A DNA stretch of 64,000 nt, taken from assembly GCF_003096415.1 (NCBI RefSeq), contig NZ_QEKH01000011.1, positions 62,001 to 126,000 on the forward strand. Direction: 5' to 3'. The stretch is from Victivallis vadensis. GTDB lineage: Bacteria > Verrucomicrobiota > Lentisphaeria > Victivallales > Victivallaceae. Numbering within the stretch: the stretch's first letter is position 1; each line of letters starts with the position of its first letter. A model generated the notes under the pieces. That model had not been told where the DNA came from. It searched no databases and worked only from the letters and a program-made list of their open reading frames with translations. Positions 7,413-17,096 of the stretch are shown here, one piece after another. Both the position numbers and the translations under genes were made by a program.

Positions 7413-8822
7413 TCAGTAGCGGTAGCTGTCGCTTTTGAAGGGGCCGTCCACCGGAACACCGATGTAGTCCGCCTGTTCCTGCGTCAGTTTCGTCAGCTTC
7501 GCACCCAGCTTTTCCAGATGCAGCCGCGCCACTTCCTCGTCGAGCTTCTTCTCGATCAGGTAGACGCCGACTTTGCGGTCCGAATGGCGGGCGATATCGA
7601 TCTGCGCCAGCGTCTGGTTCGTAAAGCTGTTCGACATCACGAAAGACGGATGGCCCGTCGCGCAGCCGAGGTTTACCAGCCGGCCTTCCGCAAGCAGGTA
7701 GATGCTGTGGCCGTCCGGGAACGTGAAGCGGCTGACCGGGCAGAAGCTGCCCTTGATCTCGACCTTTTTGATCCCCGGATAGGCTTCCAGCTTCGCGACT
7801 TCAATTTCGTCGTCGAAGTGGCCGATATTGCAGACGATCGCCTGATCCTTCATTTTAGCCATGTGCTCGACCGTGATGATCCGGCAGTTGCCGGTCGTGG
7901 TCACGTACAAATCGGCGTAAGGCAGCGCATCCTCGACCGTGCAGACCTGGAATCCGGCCATGCACGCCTGCAACGCGCAGATCGGGTCGACTTCGCTGAC
8001 CATCACCCGGGCGCGTTCGTTGTGCAGCGCCTCGGCGCATCCCTTGCCCACGTCGCCGTAGCCGCAGACCATCACGGTTTTGCCGGAGAGCATCACGTCG
8101 AGGGCGCGCTTGATGCCGTCGGTCAGGCTGTGGCGGCAGCCGTAGATATTGTCGAACTTGCTCTTGGTCACGGAGTCGTTCACGTTGATCGCCGGGAACA
8201 GCAGCTCGCCGCGCTCCTGCATCTGGATCAGGCGGTGCACTCCGGTGGTGGTCTCCTCCGACACGCCCTTCACCTTCGCGGCCACCTTGTGCCAGTGCTG
8301 CGCATCCTCCCTGAGGACTTTCTTCAGCAGGTTGTTGATGATCTGAAGCTCAAGCACATCGGTCGGCTCGTCGAGAATCGCCGGATTGTCCTCGGCCTTC
8401 ACGCCGCGATGGATCAGCAGCGTCGCGTCGCCGCCGTCGTCAACGATCTGATCCGGGCCGGAACCGTCCGGCCAGGTCAGCGCCCTGTAGGTGCACTCCC
8501 AATACTCTTCAAGGGTTTCGCCCTTCCACGCGAAAACCGGAACGCCGTCGGCGGCGATCGCAGCGGCGGCATGATCCTGCGTCGAAAAGATATTGCAGCT
8601 CGCCCAGCGCACATCCGCGCCCAGCGCCTTCAAAGTCTCGATCAGCACCGCGGTCTGGATGGTCATGTGCAGACTGCCCATGATCTTCACGCCCTTCAGC
8701 GGCTGCTGCGGGCCGTATTTGGCGCGGGTCGCCATCAGGCCGGGCATCTCCTGCTCGGCAATTTCAATCTCCTTGCGGCCGAAGTCGGCCAGAGTGATAT
8801 CCTTGACCTGATATTCCATCAT
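7413..8822 (-). CDS. ahcY: Adenosylhomocysteinase
   Basis: 469 residues, the usual bacterial length including the insertion loop. It hydrolyses S-adenosylhomocysteine to adenosine and homocysteine with bound NAD. The NAD-binding motif [13 protein letters not shown], the substrate region [11 protein letters not shown] and the C-terminal KSDSYRY are all present. It is the last gene of metK-adenosine kinase-ahcY; its ATG overlaps the kinase stop (ATGA at 8819-8822). The three together make SAM, then hydrolyse the methylation by-product and clear the adenosine. Confidence 0.98.
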   Translation of the reverse strand: MMEYQVKDITLADFGRKEIEIAEQEMPGLMATRAKYGPQQPLKGVKIMGSLHMTIQTAVLIETLKALGADVRWASCNIFSTQDHAAAAIAADGVPVFAWKGETLEEYWECTYRALTWPDGSGPDQIVDDGGDATLLIHRGVKAEDNPAILDEPTDVLELQIINNLLKKVLREDAQHWHKVAAKVKGVSEETTTGVHRLIQMQERGELLFPAINVNDSVTKSKFDNIYGCRHSLTDGIKRALDVMLSGKTVMVCGYGDVGKGCAEALHNERARVMVSEVDPICALQACMAGFQVCTVEDALPYADLYVTTTGNCRIITVEHMAKMKDQAIVCNIGHFDDEIEVAKLEAYPGIKKVEIKGSFCPVSRFTFPDGHSIYLLAEGRLVNLGCATGHPSFVMSNSFTNQTLAQIDIARHSDRKVGVYLIEKKLDEEVARLHLEKLGAKLTKLTQEQADYIGVPVDGPFKSDSYRY

Positions 8823-9847
8823 CGTTTCCTTTCCAGTTTCATCCGATTTGCGATTTCATTCCAAACGTTGTCCGCGAGCTCCGAACCGAACACCTTCACC
8901 ACCTCATGGGAGATCAGCGAACCGTACCAGGCCGCCTCCGCCAGCGGTTTGTTTTTCAACACGCCGTACAGGAATCCGGCGGCCCACAGGTCGCCGGCGG
9001 CCGTCGTGTCGACCGGACGTTCCACAACCAGAGCCGGAACCTTCACGATTTCGTTGCCGCAGCGGACCATGCAGCCGCGCCGCCCCAGCTTGATCGCCGC
9101 GACCTCGCACCACGAGGCCAGCCGCATCAGCCGGTCCTCCGTCGAAAGCTCCGGGAACAGCTCGGCGGCCTCTTCCTCATTGGCCATCACCACATCCACG
9201 TAATTTTTCAGGATATCCGGCAAGTCCTCGCGGAAAGTCCGGACCACCTCGAAACTCGCCATATCCAGCCCGATCCGGCAACCAGCCGCCTTCGCATTGC
9301 GCATCACCGTCGGCAGGACTGCCGAAAAGAGCATATACCCCTCGATATACACAAAATCGTATTTCGAGAAATCAATTGTCTCCGCCTCTTCCGGGCGCAA
9401 CAGCAAGGAAGCGGCCAGACAGGAACGCATCGTGCGTTCCGCATCGGGCGTCACCATCGAAAGACAGGTTCCCGTCGGCTGCTCGTCGGTCACGAAAAAC
9501 GCTTCATCGCTGCCGCCAAGCTCCTTCAACCGGTTCCGGTAGAAGCGGCCATTGTCGTCGTTGCCGAGCTTGCCGAACATCGCGCAATCCAATCCGAGCC
9601 GGGCCAGCGCGAACACGGTATTGCCGGCGGAACCGCCCGGCACCAGCCGGGGCTTGCCGGGAAGCTGCGCCAGAATCGCCTGCTGCGCCGCGGCATCCAC
9701 CATCTCCATGCCGCCCTTGTCGCCGGAAACCCGTTCCGCCAGAAACACGTCATCCACTTCGACCAGAATATCCAGCAGAGGAGAGCCGACGCCCAACAAT
9801 TTAAAACTCCCCCCGCGGGAGGAGTTGCAGTTCGAATCCGTCATCAT
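8819..9847 (-). CDS. PfkB-family kinase, probable adenosine kinase
   Basis: 342 residues from ATG 9847 (the next ATG, 9844, is equally possible; no strong ribosome-binding site). Ribokinase-fold signatures are seen: [16 protein letters not shown] near the N-terminus and [16 protein letters not shown] with the catalytic Asp near the C-terminus. PfkB kinases act on several sugars or nucleosides; the position between metK and ahcY points to adenosine, converting it to AMP and so pulling the adenosylhomocysteinase reaction forward. The longer frame reaching 9961 overlaps metK and is rejected. It starts 2-5 bp after the metK stop. Confidence 0.88.
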   Translation of the reverse strand: MMTDSNCNSSRGGSFKLLGVGSPLLDILVEVDDVFLAERVSGDKGGMEMVDAAAQQAILAQLPGKPRLVPGGSAGNTVFALARLGLDCAMFGKLGNDDNGRFYRNRLKELGGSDEAFFVTDEQPTGTCLSMVTPDAERTMRSCLAASLLLRPEEAETIDFSKYDFVYIEGYMLFSAVLPTVMRNAKAAGCRIGLDMASFEVVRTFREDLPDILKNYVDVVMANEEEAAELFPELSTEDRLMRLASWCEVAAIKLGRRGCMVRCGNEIVKVPALVVERPVDTTAAGDLWAAGFLYGVLKNKPLAEAAWYGSLISHEVVKVFGSELADNVWNEIANRMKLERKR

Positions 9848-9849
9848 GC

Positions 9850-11046
9850 TTACTTTTGCAGATCGGCGGCGGCAGCCTTGAGTTCGGCGACCTTGTCGGT
9901 CTTTTCCCACGGGAACTGGGAACGGCCGAAGTGACCGTAGGCGGCGGTATCCTGATAGCACCAGCCCGCGCCCGGATGCTTGAGGCCGAGGTGTTTGACG
10001 ATCTCCGCCGGCTTCAGGCAGAACACCTTGCGGATCACCTGCTCCAGATCGCGGTCGTCGGCCAGCTTGCCGGTGCCGTAGGTGTCGACGTTGATCGACA
10101 GCGGGTCAGCCACGCCGATCGCATACGCGACCTGGACTTCGCACTTGTCGGCCAGTCCGGCCGCGACGATGTTCTTCGCGATATAGCGGCACATATAGGC
10201 TGCGGAACGGTCCACCTTGGAGGGGTCCTTGCCCGAGAACGCGCCGCCGCCGTGGCTGCCGACGCCGCCGTAGGTGTCGACGATGATCTTGCGGCCGGTC
10301 AAGCCGGTATCCCCGTGCGGGCCGCCCACTTCGAAGCGGCCGGTCGGATTCACATAGTAGACGATGTTTTCGGAGAGCATCTCCGCCGGAACCACCTTTT
10401 TCACCACATCCTTCACCAGCGCCTCCAGCCACTCGATCGGCATATCGGGAGTGTGCTGGTGGGAGACCACCACCGTTTCGACCGCGACCGGCTTGCCGTG
10501 ACGGTAGCGGATCGACACCTGGCTCTTGGAATCCGGGCGCAGATAGCGGTAGGTCACCGGATCGCTCTTGCGCAGCCGCGCCAGTTCTTCGACGATCTTG
10601 TGCGCATAGTAGATGGTCGCGGGCATCATGTCGGGCGTCTCATTCGACGCATAGCCGAACATCATGCCCTGGTCGCCCGCGCCCTGTTCGGCGAACCGCC
10701 CCTGTCCCTCGGTCACGCCCTGCGAAATATCGGGGGACTGCCGGTGCACGCAGATCATCACCTTGGCCTCATCGGCGCAGAAGCCGACGGTCGGATCGTT
10801 ATAGCCGATTTTGCGGATCGCGTTCAGAGCCACATCCTGCCAGTTGACCTTCGCCTTGGTGGTGATCTCGCCGGAGACGACTACGAGGTTGGTGGTGGTC
10901 AGCGTTTCGCAGGCGACCCGGCTTTCGGGGTCCTGCGCCAGGCAGGCGTCGAGAATCGCATCGGAAATCTGGTCGCAAACCTTGTCGGGATGTCCTTCCG
11001 AAACCGATTCGGAGGTGAACACGTGCTCGGCATGAATCTTACTCAT
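9850..11046 (-). CDS. metK: S-adenosylmethionine synthetase
   Basis: 398 residues, normal family length. It makes SAM from methionine and ATP. Seen motifs are [25 protein letters not shown], the P-loop-like [15 protein letters not shown] and [18 protein letters not shown] lies 11 nt before the ATG. It heads an operon with the adenosine kinase and ahcY genes. No convincing SAM riboswitch fold was recognised in the 11047-11185 leader; the strong hairpin there (11110-11148) looks like a terminator for the upstream Pal gene. Confidence 0.98.
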   Translation of the reverse strand: MSKIHAEHVFTSESVSEGHPDKVCDQISDAILDACLAQDPESRVACETLTTTNLVVVSGEITTKAKVNWQDVALNAIRKIGYNDPTVGFCADEAKVMICVHRQSPDISQGVTEGQGRFAEQGAGDQGMMFGYASNETPDMMPATIYYAHKIVEELARLRKSDPVTYRYLRPDSKSQVSIRYRHGKPVAVETVVVSHQHTPDMPIEWLEALVKDVVKKVVPAEMLSENIVYYVNPTGRFEVGGPHGDTGLTGRKIIVDTYGGVGSHGGGAFSGKDPSKVDRSAAYMCRYIAKNIVAAGLADKCEVQVAYAIGVADPLSINVDTYGTGKLADDRDLEQVIRKVFCLKPAEIVKHLGLKHPGAGWCYQDTAAYGHFGRSQFPWEKTDKVAELKAAAADLQK

Positions 11047-11109
11047 TTGAAAATAAAGCTCCTTATTAGAGTTTAAAAAATATCGGTTTTATTCGGCACA
11101 TAACACAAA

Positions 11110-11148
11110 CCGCCCGACCTCCGGAAACCAAGCCGGAATGTCGAGCGG
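11110..11148 (-). terminator. Probable terminator after the Pal gene
   Basis: On the minus strand CCGCTCGAC pairs with GTCGGGCGG (one G-T pair) and an inner TTCCGG/CCGGAG stem extends it; TTTGTGTTA follows. It lies between the Pal stop and metK. Confidence 0.6.
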
Positions 11149-11185
11149 AACGTATCTAAAAATTCATTTTGGAATCACAGAGGGT

Positions 11186-11836
11186 TCAGCGGCGCGGCAT
11201 CCGCATCGGGACCGGAACGCCGCGGCGGTTCTGCCGCCATGCTTCTTCGTTGTTGCCTTCCACCGCCGGCTTGTCCTCGCCGTAGCTGATGGTCTTCATG
11301 CGGGTATCCGCCAACCCCTTCCCGGCCAGATAGGCGCGGATCGCATTGGCGCGGCGCTCGCCGAGCGCGCGGTTGTACTCCTCGGTGCCGCGCTGGTCGC
11401 AATGGCCTTCCACCAGAAGCCCAAGCTCCGGTTTGTCGGACATGTACGCAGCGATACGGTCGAGGTTCGCGGTTTCGGAGGGCACCAGCACATCCGAATC
11501 GTAGGCGAAGTAGATGATCGGCATATTCAGGCGGTTGCCGGTCGGGTCCGCCGGCACCCAGCCGTCGGCGTCCGCGCCGATTGCGCTGCCCTGCTCCGCG
11601 CCTTCCACCCATTCACCGACACCGGGACCGCCGATTGCGCCGCTGCCGCCATAAGGATTGCCGGAATTGAAATCATTACCGTTGAGCGAAGCGTTGCCGC
11701 CGTTCGGATCGTCGATCGCTTCGGGCACCGGCTGCAGGTCCTCCGTCGGGACATCCGTATCGAAAATTCCGCAACCGGAAGAGAAAAGACCGAGCATCAC
11801 CGCGAGCGCGGCACAACCGACAAAACGTTTCAACAT
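11186..11836 (-). CDS. pal: Peptidoglycan-associated lipoprotein (OmpA C-terminal domain)
   Basis: 216 residues from ATG 11836, chosen because AGGAGG lies 8 nt upstream and the frame then begins with a lipoprotein signal (MLKRFVGCAALAVMLGLFSS) with lipidated Cys22. A Gly/Asn-rich linker (about 35-100) leads to an OmpA-like domain with YFAYDSDVL, EGHCDQRGTEEYN, ALGERRANAIRAYL and the C-terminal RQNRRG region that binds diaminopimelate. It should tether the outer membrane to peptidoglycan. No tol genes are nearby. A good promoter lies at 11895-11923. Confidence 0.92.
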   Translation of the reverse strand: MLKRFVGCAALAVMLGLFSSGCGIFDTDVPTEDLQPVPEAIDDPNGGNASLNGNDFNSGNPYGGSGAIGGPGVGEWVEGAEQGSAIGADADGWVPADPTGNRLNMPIIYFAYDSDVLVPSETANLDRIAAYMSDKPELGLLVEGHCDQRGTEEYNRALGERRANAIRAYLAGKGLADTRMKTISYGEDKPAVEGNNEEAWRQNRRGVPVPMRMPRR

Positions 11837-11894
11837 GACCATAACCTCCTGAAAAATAAATACGAGTATTTCAGTCTCATCCAACTTGTACATT

Positions 11895-11923
11895 AAGATA
11901 AGCTGAATTTCCGAAAAATCCAA
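11895..11923 (-). promoter_or_regulatory. Promoter of pal
   Basis: Minus strand TTGGAT (11918-11923), 17 bp, TATCTT (11895-11900), about 60 bp before the start codon. Confidence 0.6.
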
Positions 11924-11992
11924 TCGGAAAACGATAAAACCGCATTTTTTTTATGAAATCCCCGCAGCGGCCGACAAACCCGGAAAAATTCC

Positions 11993-12021
11993 TTGATATT
12001 GCACTTGTTTTGCGCTATATT
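11993..12021 (+). promoter_or_regulatory. Promoter of ilvE-panC-hisD
   Basis: TTGATA (11993-11998), 17 bp, TATATT (12016-12021), 46 bp before the ilvE ATG and divergent from the pal promoter. Confidence 0.65.
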
Positions 12022-12067
12022 CTTAAATGTATGTTTTTAAACCAACTTCACATAAGGTATCCGCATC

Positions 12068-13075
12068 ATGAACATCGATTGGGAGAATCTCGGCTTCAAA
12101 TTCATGCCGACCCGGAGCAACATCCGGTTCCACTACGAAAACGGCCAGTGGGATGAAGGCAAACTCTACGACACCTACGACATCACCCTCTCCGTCGCCG
12201 CCAACGCATTCCATTACGGCCAGGCGCTTTTCGAAGGCGGCAAGGCATTCCGCTGCAAGGACGGCAAGGTCCGCATCTTCCGGCCGGAAGAGAACGGCAA
12301 ACGCCTGAACAGTTCCGCCCGCCACCTGATGATGCCGGAATTTCCGGTCGACAAATTCGTGGAAGCGGTGAAAACCGTGGTCCGCGACAACGAAGACTAC
12401 ATTCCGCCCTACGGCACCGGCGGCGCGCTCTACATCCGTCCGGTGATGTTCGGCACCACGCCCCAGATCGGCGTCGGCGCCAGCCTCACTTATGAACTCG
12501 TGATCCTAGTGGTCCCGGTGGGCGCCTACTACAAGGGCGGCATCAAGCCGGTGGACGCGATGATTTCACGCGACTACGACCGCGCCGCGCCGCACGGCAC
12601 CGGCCACATCAAGGCTGCCGGCAACTACGCCGCCAGCCTGATCTCCGGCAAGCAGGCCAAGGACCACCACTGCGCGGTGGCGCTCTTCCTCGACCCGGCG
12701 ACCCATACCTACGTCGACGAGTTCGGCACCAGCAATTTCCTGGCGATCACCAGGGACGGCAAATACGTGACCACGCTGTCGGATTCGATCCTGCCGTCGA
12801 TCACCAATAATTCCCTGATGACCATCGCCGCCGACCTCGGCATGCCGACCGAACGCCGCCGCGTGAAAGCGACCGAGTTGCCCGACTTTGCGGAAGTCGC
12901 CGCCTGCGGCACCGCGGTGGTGCTGACCCCGGTGGGACGCATCCTCGACGGCGGCAACATCATCGACTATCACCTCGATACGATCGGCCCGGTGCTCAAA
13001 AAGCTGTATGACGAAATGACCGGAATCCAGCACGGCGAACGGCCCGACAAGCACAACTGGCTCGTGGAGATTTAA
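12068..13075 (+). CDS. ilvE: Branched-chain amino acid aminotransferase
   Basis: 335 residues, class IV PLP aminotransferase. Lys182 in GHIKAAGNYAAS is the expected PLP-binding lysine; HYGQALFEGGKAFR at the N-terminus and the ACGTAVVLTPVG motif near the C-terminus are typical of the larger (type II) BCAT form. It interconverts Leu, Ile and Val with their 2-oxo acids. AAGG precedes the ATG. panC follows after 6 bp and hisD after that, so three biosynthetic genes of different pathways are co-transcribed; valine and pantothenate share the 2-oxoisovalerate precursor. Confidence 0.95.
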   Translation: MNIDWENLGFKFMPTRSNIRFHYENGQWDEGKLYDTYDITLSVAANAFHYGQALFEGGKAFRCKDGKVRIFRPEENGKRLNSSARHLMMPEFPVDKFVEAVKTVVRDNEDYIPPYGTGGALYIRPVMFGTTPQIGVGASLTYELVILVVPVGAYYKGGIKPVDAMISRDYDRAAPHGTGHIKAAGNYAASLISGKQAKDHHCAVALFLDPATHTYVDEFGTSNFLAITRDGKYVTTLSDSILPSITNNSLMTIAADLGMPTERRRVKATELPDFAEVAACGTAVVLTPVGRILDGGNIIDYHLDTIGPVLKKLYDEMTGIQHGERPDKHNWLVEI

Positions 13076-13081
13076 GTTAAA

Positions 13082-13930
13082 ATGCGTATTTTCAAACTGG
13101 CGGCGGAACTGCAGAATTATGCGCTCGAACAAAAGCGCGCAGGCAGAACCATCGGCCTCGTGCCGACCATGGGTTTTCTCCACGCCGGACACGCGTCGCT
13201 GATCGACATCGCCCGGAAAAAGGCCGACATCGTGATCGTTTCGATCTTCGTGAACCCGACCCAGTTCGGGCCGAACGAGGATCTCGACAAATATCCGCGC
13301 GACTTCGAACATGACAAGGCGCTCTGCATCGAACACGGCGCCGACGCGGTCTTCGCGCCGGAACCGGGCGCGATGTACGCTCCGGACGCCTCCACCTGGG
13401 TTGAGGAGACCGTGCTGTCGAAGCCGCTCTGCGGCGCGCGGCGGCCGATCCACTTCCGCGGCGTGACCACCGTGGTCGCGAAGCTCTTCAATCTGGCGCA
13501 GCCGGACTGCGCGGTATTCGGCCGCAAGGATGCGCAGCAGCTGTTCGTGATCAAACGGATGGTGCGCGACCTGAATTTCCCGATCGAAATCATCGCGGCT
13601 CCGCTGGTGCGCGGCGAGGACGGGCTCGCCCTCTCCTCGCGCAACCGCTATCTGACTGAAGACGAACACCGGCGCGCGCTGGTGCTCTCGCGCGCCCTCC
13701 GCGCCGCGGTTCCGGCATTGAAGCGGGCCGGCTATACCGCCGCCGCCGACATTGTCGCCGCCATGAAGCAGGAGATCGCCGCCGCAGGGGGGCAGGTCGA
13801 TTACGTCGAAGCGCTCGATGCCGACACCCTCGCCGCTCCGACCGAAGCGACAAGCGCCATTCTGCTGGCGGTCGCAGTCTACTTCGGCACGACGCGGCTG
13901 ATCGACAACGAACTCGTACAGGTAAAATAA
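13082..13930 (+). CDS. panC: Pantothenate synthetase
   Basis: 282 residues. It condenses pantoate with beta-alanine using ATP, the last step of vitamin B5 synthesis, in the cytoplasm. The nucleotidyltransferase signatures are PTMGFLHAGHASL (HxGH), NPTQFGPNEDLDKYPR, FGRKDAQQL and LALSSRNRYL. Length is normal. It lies 6 bp after ilvE and 1 bp before hisD. No panB or panD is in the window. Confidence 0.97.
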   Translation: MRIFKLAAELQNYALEQKRAGRTIGLVPTMGFLHAGHASLIDIARKKADIVIVSIFVNPTQFGPNEDLDKYPRDFEHDKALCIEHGADAVFAPEPGAMYAPDASTWVEETVLSKPLCGARRPIHFRGVTTVVAKLFNLAQPDCAVFGRKDAQQLFVIKRMVRDLNFPIEIIAAPLVRGEDGLALSSRNRYLTEDEHRRALVLSRALRAAVPALKRAGYTAAADIVAAMKQEIAAAGGQVDYVEALDADTLAAPTEATSAILLAVAVYFGTTRLIDNELVQVK

Positions 13931-13931
13931 A

Positions 13932-15227
13932 ATGAAAAAGCTCTATTTCGGTTCGGCCGACTTTGAAGCCGACCTCAAAAAACTCTATGACCGCCCGAGC
14001 TATCCGCCCGAAATCGAAGCGCAGGCCGCCGCGATCATCGCCGATGTGAAAGCCGAAGGCGATGCGGCGCTGGTCCGTTACGCCGCGAAATTCGACCATG
14101 CGGAGCTTACTCCGGCGCAGTTCCGGGTCACCGGCGACGAGATCGCCGCCGCCGAAAAGCAGCTTCCGGCACGCCTGAAAAGCGCGATCCGCACCGCCCT
14201 CAGACAGGTGCGCGACTTTGCGAAGCTGACCATACCGAAAGGCTGGACCGCTTCGCCGCGCCCGGGCGTGACCCTCGGCGAGAAGTTCGAACCGCTGGAC
14301 CGGGTCGGCGTCTACATTCCCGGCGGCACCGCGCCGCTGGTTTCGACAGTCCTGCATACCGCCGGCATCGCCGGTGCCGCGAAAGTCAAGGAGATCGTCG
14401 CCGTGACTCCGCCGGGCCGCGACGGCAAGGTGCATCCCGCCGTCCTCTACGCGATGAAACTCGCCGGAGTCACCGAAATCTACCGGCTCGGCGGCGTGTA
14501 CGGCGTCGCCGCCCTCGCCTGCGGCACGGAAACCATCGCCAAAGTGGAAAAAATCGTCGGCCCCGGCAACGCCTATGTGACCGCCGCCAAGAAGCTGCTC
14601 TACGGACAGGTCGCGATCGACATGGTCGCCGGCCCCTCCGAAATTCTGGTGATCGCCGACGAAACCGCCGATCCGTCCTTTATCGCCGCCGACCTGCTCA
14701 GCCAGGCCGAGCACGGCAGCGGACTTGAGCAGGCGGTTCTCGTGACCACCGACAAAGCGATGATCGACCGCGTCGAAGCCGAATTCCTGCGCCAGAAAGC
14801 GACGCTGCCCCGGCTCGCGACGGTTGACCGGGTACAGGAGCACGGCCTTTTCCTGATCCATACCCCGGATCTCGACACCGCCGCCGCTATCGCGTCCAGC
14901 TACGCGCCGGAGCATCTGGAAATCCAGACCGCCCGCCCCGAACAGGTTGCCAGAAAGATTACCGCCGCCGGAGCGATGTTCCTCGGCAAGTGGACCCCGG
15001 AACCGGTCGGCGATTTCTGCGCCGGTCCGTCGCACGTGCTGCCGACCGCCTCCAGCGCCCGCTACTTCAACGGCCTCGAAACCGTCAGTTTCTTCCGCCG
15101 TTCCAGCATTGTGAAGTACACCGAAGCCGCGATCAGGCGTGAAGTTTCGATGGTCGAAGCCTTTGCGGAGATGGAGGGCCTCGCCGCCCACGGCCGCAGC
15201 GGAACCATCCGCGTCAAACCGCTGTAA
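13932..15227 (+). CDS. hisD: Histidinol dehydrogenase
   Basis: 431 residues, normal length. It oxidises L-histidinol to L-histidine in two NAD-linked steps with a zinc ion. Motifs include GVYIPGGTAPLVSTVLH, VGPGNAYVTAAKKLLYG, the zinc-site QAEHGSGLEQ and the catalytic SYAPEHLEIQ. It starts 1 bp after panC. The stop is followed 8 bp later by a copy of the short hairpin element (15236) and then a hairpin array. No other his gene is present. Confidence 0.97.
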   Translation: MKKLYFGSADFEADLKKLYDRPSYPPEIEAQAAAIIADVKAEGDAALVRYAAKFDHAELTPAQFRVTGDEIAAAEKQLPARLKSAIRTALRQVRDFAKLTIPKGWTASPRPGVTLGEKFEPLDRVGVYIPGGTAPLVSTVLHTAGIAGAAKVKEIVAVTPPGRDGKVHPAVLYAMKLAGVTEIYRLGGVYGVAALACGTETIAKVEKIVGPGNAYVTAAKKLLYGQVAIDMVAGPSEILVIADETADPSFIAADLLSQAEHGSGLEQAVLVTTDKAMIDRVEAEFLRQKATLPRLATVDRVQEHGLFLIHTPDLDTAAAIASSYAPEHLEIQTARPEQVARKITAAGAMFLGKWTPEPVGDFCAGPSHVLPTASSARYFNGLETVSFFRRSSIVKYTEAAIRREVSMVEAFAEMEGLAAHGRSGTIRVKPL

Positions 15228-15235
15228 CCGGCGGC

Positions 15236-15375
15236 TTGCCTCCGGCGGCCGGGGGGCGCTTCGCCCCCCGGGCCCCCCGACCGGCAAGGTGCCGGCGCCG
15301 GGTACGGTTTCGAGCTTTTTTGCTATGCAAAAATCTCAAAACCGGGGTTATTATCTATCAGTTTATTGGCTCTAG
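15236..15375 (+). repeat. Short gene-flanking hairpin element, copy 2
   Basis: Head TTGCCTCCGGCGGCC, hairpin GGGGGGCGCTTCGCCCCCC, hairpin CCGGCAAGGTGCCGG, then an A/T-rich stem GGTTTCGAGCTTTTTT paired with AAAAATCTCAAAACC and the tail GGTTATTATCTATCAG. Nearly the same 130-bp order recurs at 33737-33871. The head lies 8 bp after the hisD stop. Confidence 0.88.
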
Positions 15376-15390
15376 CGGCTGTACTTGCTG

Positions 15391-15556
15391 CCGGGTGCTA
15401 CCCGGTCGGGGTCAAGGGACGAAGTGCCCTTGTCGTCGAAGACACTTGGGTGCGTAGCGCCCAGCTACCGGAGCCTGATTGAAAATCAGGCCGCGCAGCG
15501 CACAAGGTCTGTCGCACGACAGGGCGGCAGACCCGCCTGCCTTCAAAACGGCAGGC
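15391..15556. other. Cluster of six consecutive small hairpins
   Basis: In 166 bp there are six inverted repeats: CCGGGT/ACCCGG (15391-15405), AAGGG/CCCTT (15414-15431), GGGTGC/GCGCCC (15448-15462), GCCTGATT/AATCAGGC (15473-15491), CTGTCG/CGACAG (15509-15522) and GCCTGCC/GGCAGGC (15535-15556). The last is followed by TTTC and could end hisD transcription. No protein is recognised. Confidence 0.75.
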
Positions 15557-15594
15557 TTTCCCCCCGACTTGCCTCCGGCAACACAACAGATGCC

Positions 15595-16962
15595 TTACCG
15601 GGACAACAGACGGGCGAGCTTCTTCTGCCACTCCCGGAACGGCGGATAACGCACCGGCCAGTCGATCCGGCCGGACTGGACCATCACCGGCTTGTAATGA
15701 GTAAAGGTTTCAAAGCTGTATTTGCCGTGATAACGTCCCATCCCGGAGTTGCCGACGCCGCCGAACGGCATCGCCGGATTCACAAAGTGCATCACCACGT
15801 CATTGAACGACACGGCTCCGGAGGAGGTCTCCTCCGTCACTCTCCGGCGCATCTCCCGATCGCCGCCGAAGCAGTAGAGCGCCAGCGGCTTCGGCAGTTT
15901 CCGGACCAAGTCGAGCGCTTCTTCATTCTCCGAAAATTCCAACACCGGCAGAATGGGACCGAAAATTTCCCCGGCCATCAGCGGATCGTCCGGCGTCACT
16001 TCGTCCACGATGGCGGGAGCGATACAGAGCCGATCCGGATCACGCTCCGCCGGACGGTCGCCGAGCAGCTTGCAGAGCCGGTCGTAATGGGTACGGTTCA
16101 CGATATGCGCATAATCGGGATTTTCGAGCGGTTTTTCACCGTAAAATTCCCGGACCCGTTTCCGCATTTCGTCCAGCAGACGGGATTTGACACTCCGATG
16201 AACCAGCAGATAGTCGGGAGCGACGCAGGTCTGTCCTGCATTGGTGAATTTTCCCCACACGATCCGTTTGGCCGCCACTGCGAGATCGGCATCGGCGCAG
16301 ACGATGCAGGGACTTTTCCCCCCCAGCTCCAGCGTCACCGGCGTCAGGTGCGGCGCGGCGGCGGCCAGTACCTTGCGGCCGCCGTATTCGCTGCCGGTGT
16401 AGAAAATGTAGTCGAACCTCTCCTTTAAAATCTCCTCAAAGGAGAACTCATCGCCGACCGTGACCACCTGACCGAATGCCGAAACCCGCTCCAGCAGTTC
16501 CGCAATCAGGTTCATGGTCGCCTTCGACTTGTCGGAGAGCTTCAGCACCACCGAATTTCCGGCGGCGACCGCGCCGATCACCGGCTCCAATGCGAGCAGC
16601 AGCGGATAGTTCCAGGTCGCGCAGACCAACACCACCCCGTACGGTTCCGGCACCAGCCGCCCCCGCGCGGGAAAATTCATCGGCGAAACCGCCGCCCGCC
16701 GCGTTTTCGCCAGACGCGGCAGCTTGCGGATCATAAAGCGGAGCGCCTCCAGCAGCGGGATGAATTCAGTCACCGAGGCCTCAAATTCGGATTTGTGCAA
16801 ATCGATATAAAGCGCCGCCATGATTTTTTCGCGGTTCGCCTGAAGTTCCGCCAGCAGCCGGCGCAGCAACGCCCGGCGCTGCTCGATTGAATAGCGGCCG
16901 CCCACGGCATGATAGTTCCGGTTCTCCCGGAGCCGTTCCCGAATATTGTCGATCTGGTCCAT
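15595..16962 (-). CDS. Aldehyde dehydrogenase (class 3-like)
   Basis: 455 residues from ATG 16962, chosen because GGAGG lies 4 nt upstream; the longer frame to 17019 has no good site. It oxidises an aldehyde to the acid with NAD(P). Glu212 in TLELGGKSP is the general base and Cys246 in NAGQTCVAPDY the nucleophile; FTHYKPVM near the C-terminus and the overall length of about 455 match the class 3/fatty-aldehyde group rather than the 490-residue betaine-aldehyde group. A C-terminal hydrophobic anchor is not evident. The substrate is unknown and the gene stands alone between repeat elements. Confidence 0.9.
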   Translation of the reverse strand: MDQIDNIRERLRENRNYHAVGGRYSIEQRRALLRRLLAELQANREKIMAALYIDLHKSEFEASVTEFIPLLEALRFMIRKLPRLAKTRRAAVSPMNFPARGRLVPEPYGVVLVCATWNYPLLLALEPVIGAVAAGNSVVLKLSDKSKATMNLIAELLERVSAFGQVVTVGDEFSFEEILKERFDYIFYTGSEYGGRKVLAAAAPHLTPVTLELGGKSPCIVCADADLAVAAKRIVWGKFTNAGQTCVAPDYLLVHRSVKSRLLDEMRKRVREFYGEKPLENPDYAHIVNRTHYDRLCKLLGDRPAERDPDRLCIAPAIVDEVTPDDPLMAGEIFGPILPVLEFSENEEALDLVRKLPKPLALYCFGGDREMRRRVTEETSSGAVSFNDVVMHFVNPAMPFGGVGNSGMGRYHGKYSFETFTHYKPVMVQSGRIDWPVRYPPFREWQKKLARLLSR

Positions 16963-17096
16963 CCTGCCTCCGCTGTTATATTTGTAGAAAAAAGCCATGC
17001 CGCATTCGCGGCAGGCCATTTGTACGCTTCGCCCGGTTGCCGAAGCCGATGTTCAGCCCCGCCTGATAATATGCCGGCACGATAAAATGCCGACAG

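Noticed and set aside
7518-9203. 561-codon plus-strand frame
   Set aside because: Antisense to ahcY and the kinase gene, no motif or start signal.
11047-11165. SAM or SAH riboswitch ahead of metK
   Set aside because: Only one strong hairpin with a T-rich tail is seen; no conserved SAM-I, SAM-II or SAH core was recognised.
15380-15490. tRNA-like cloverleaf
   Set aside because: Stems are separate small hairpins; no T-loop GTTC-A motif or acceptor stem fits.
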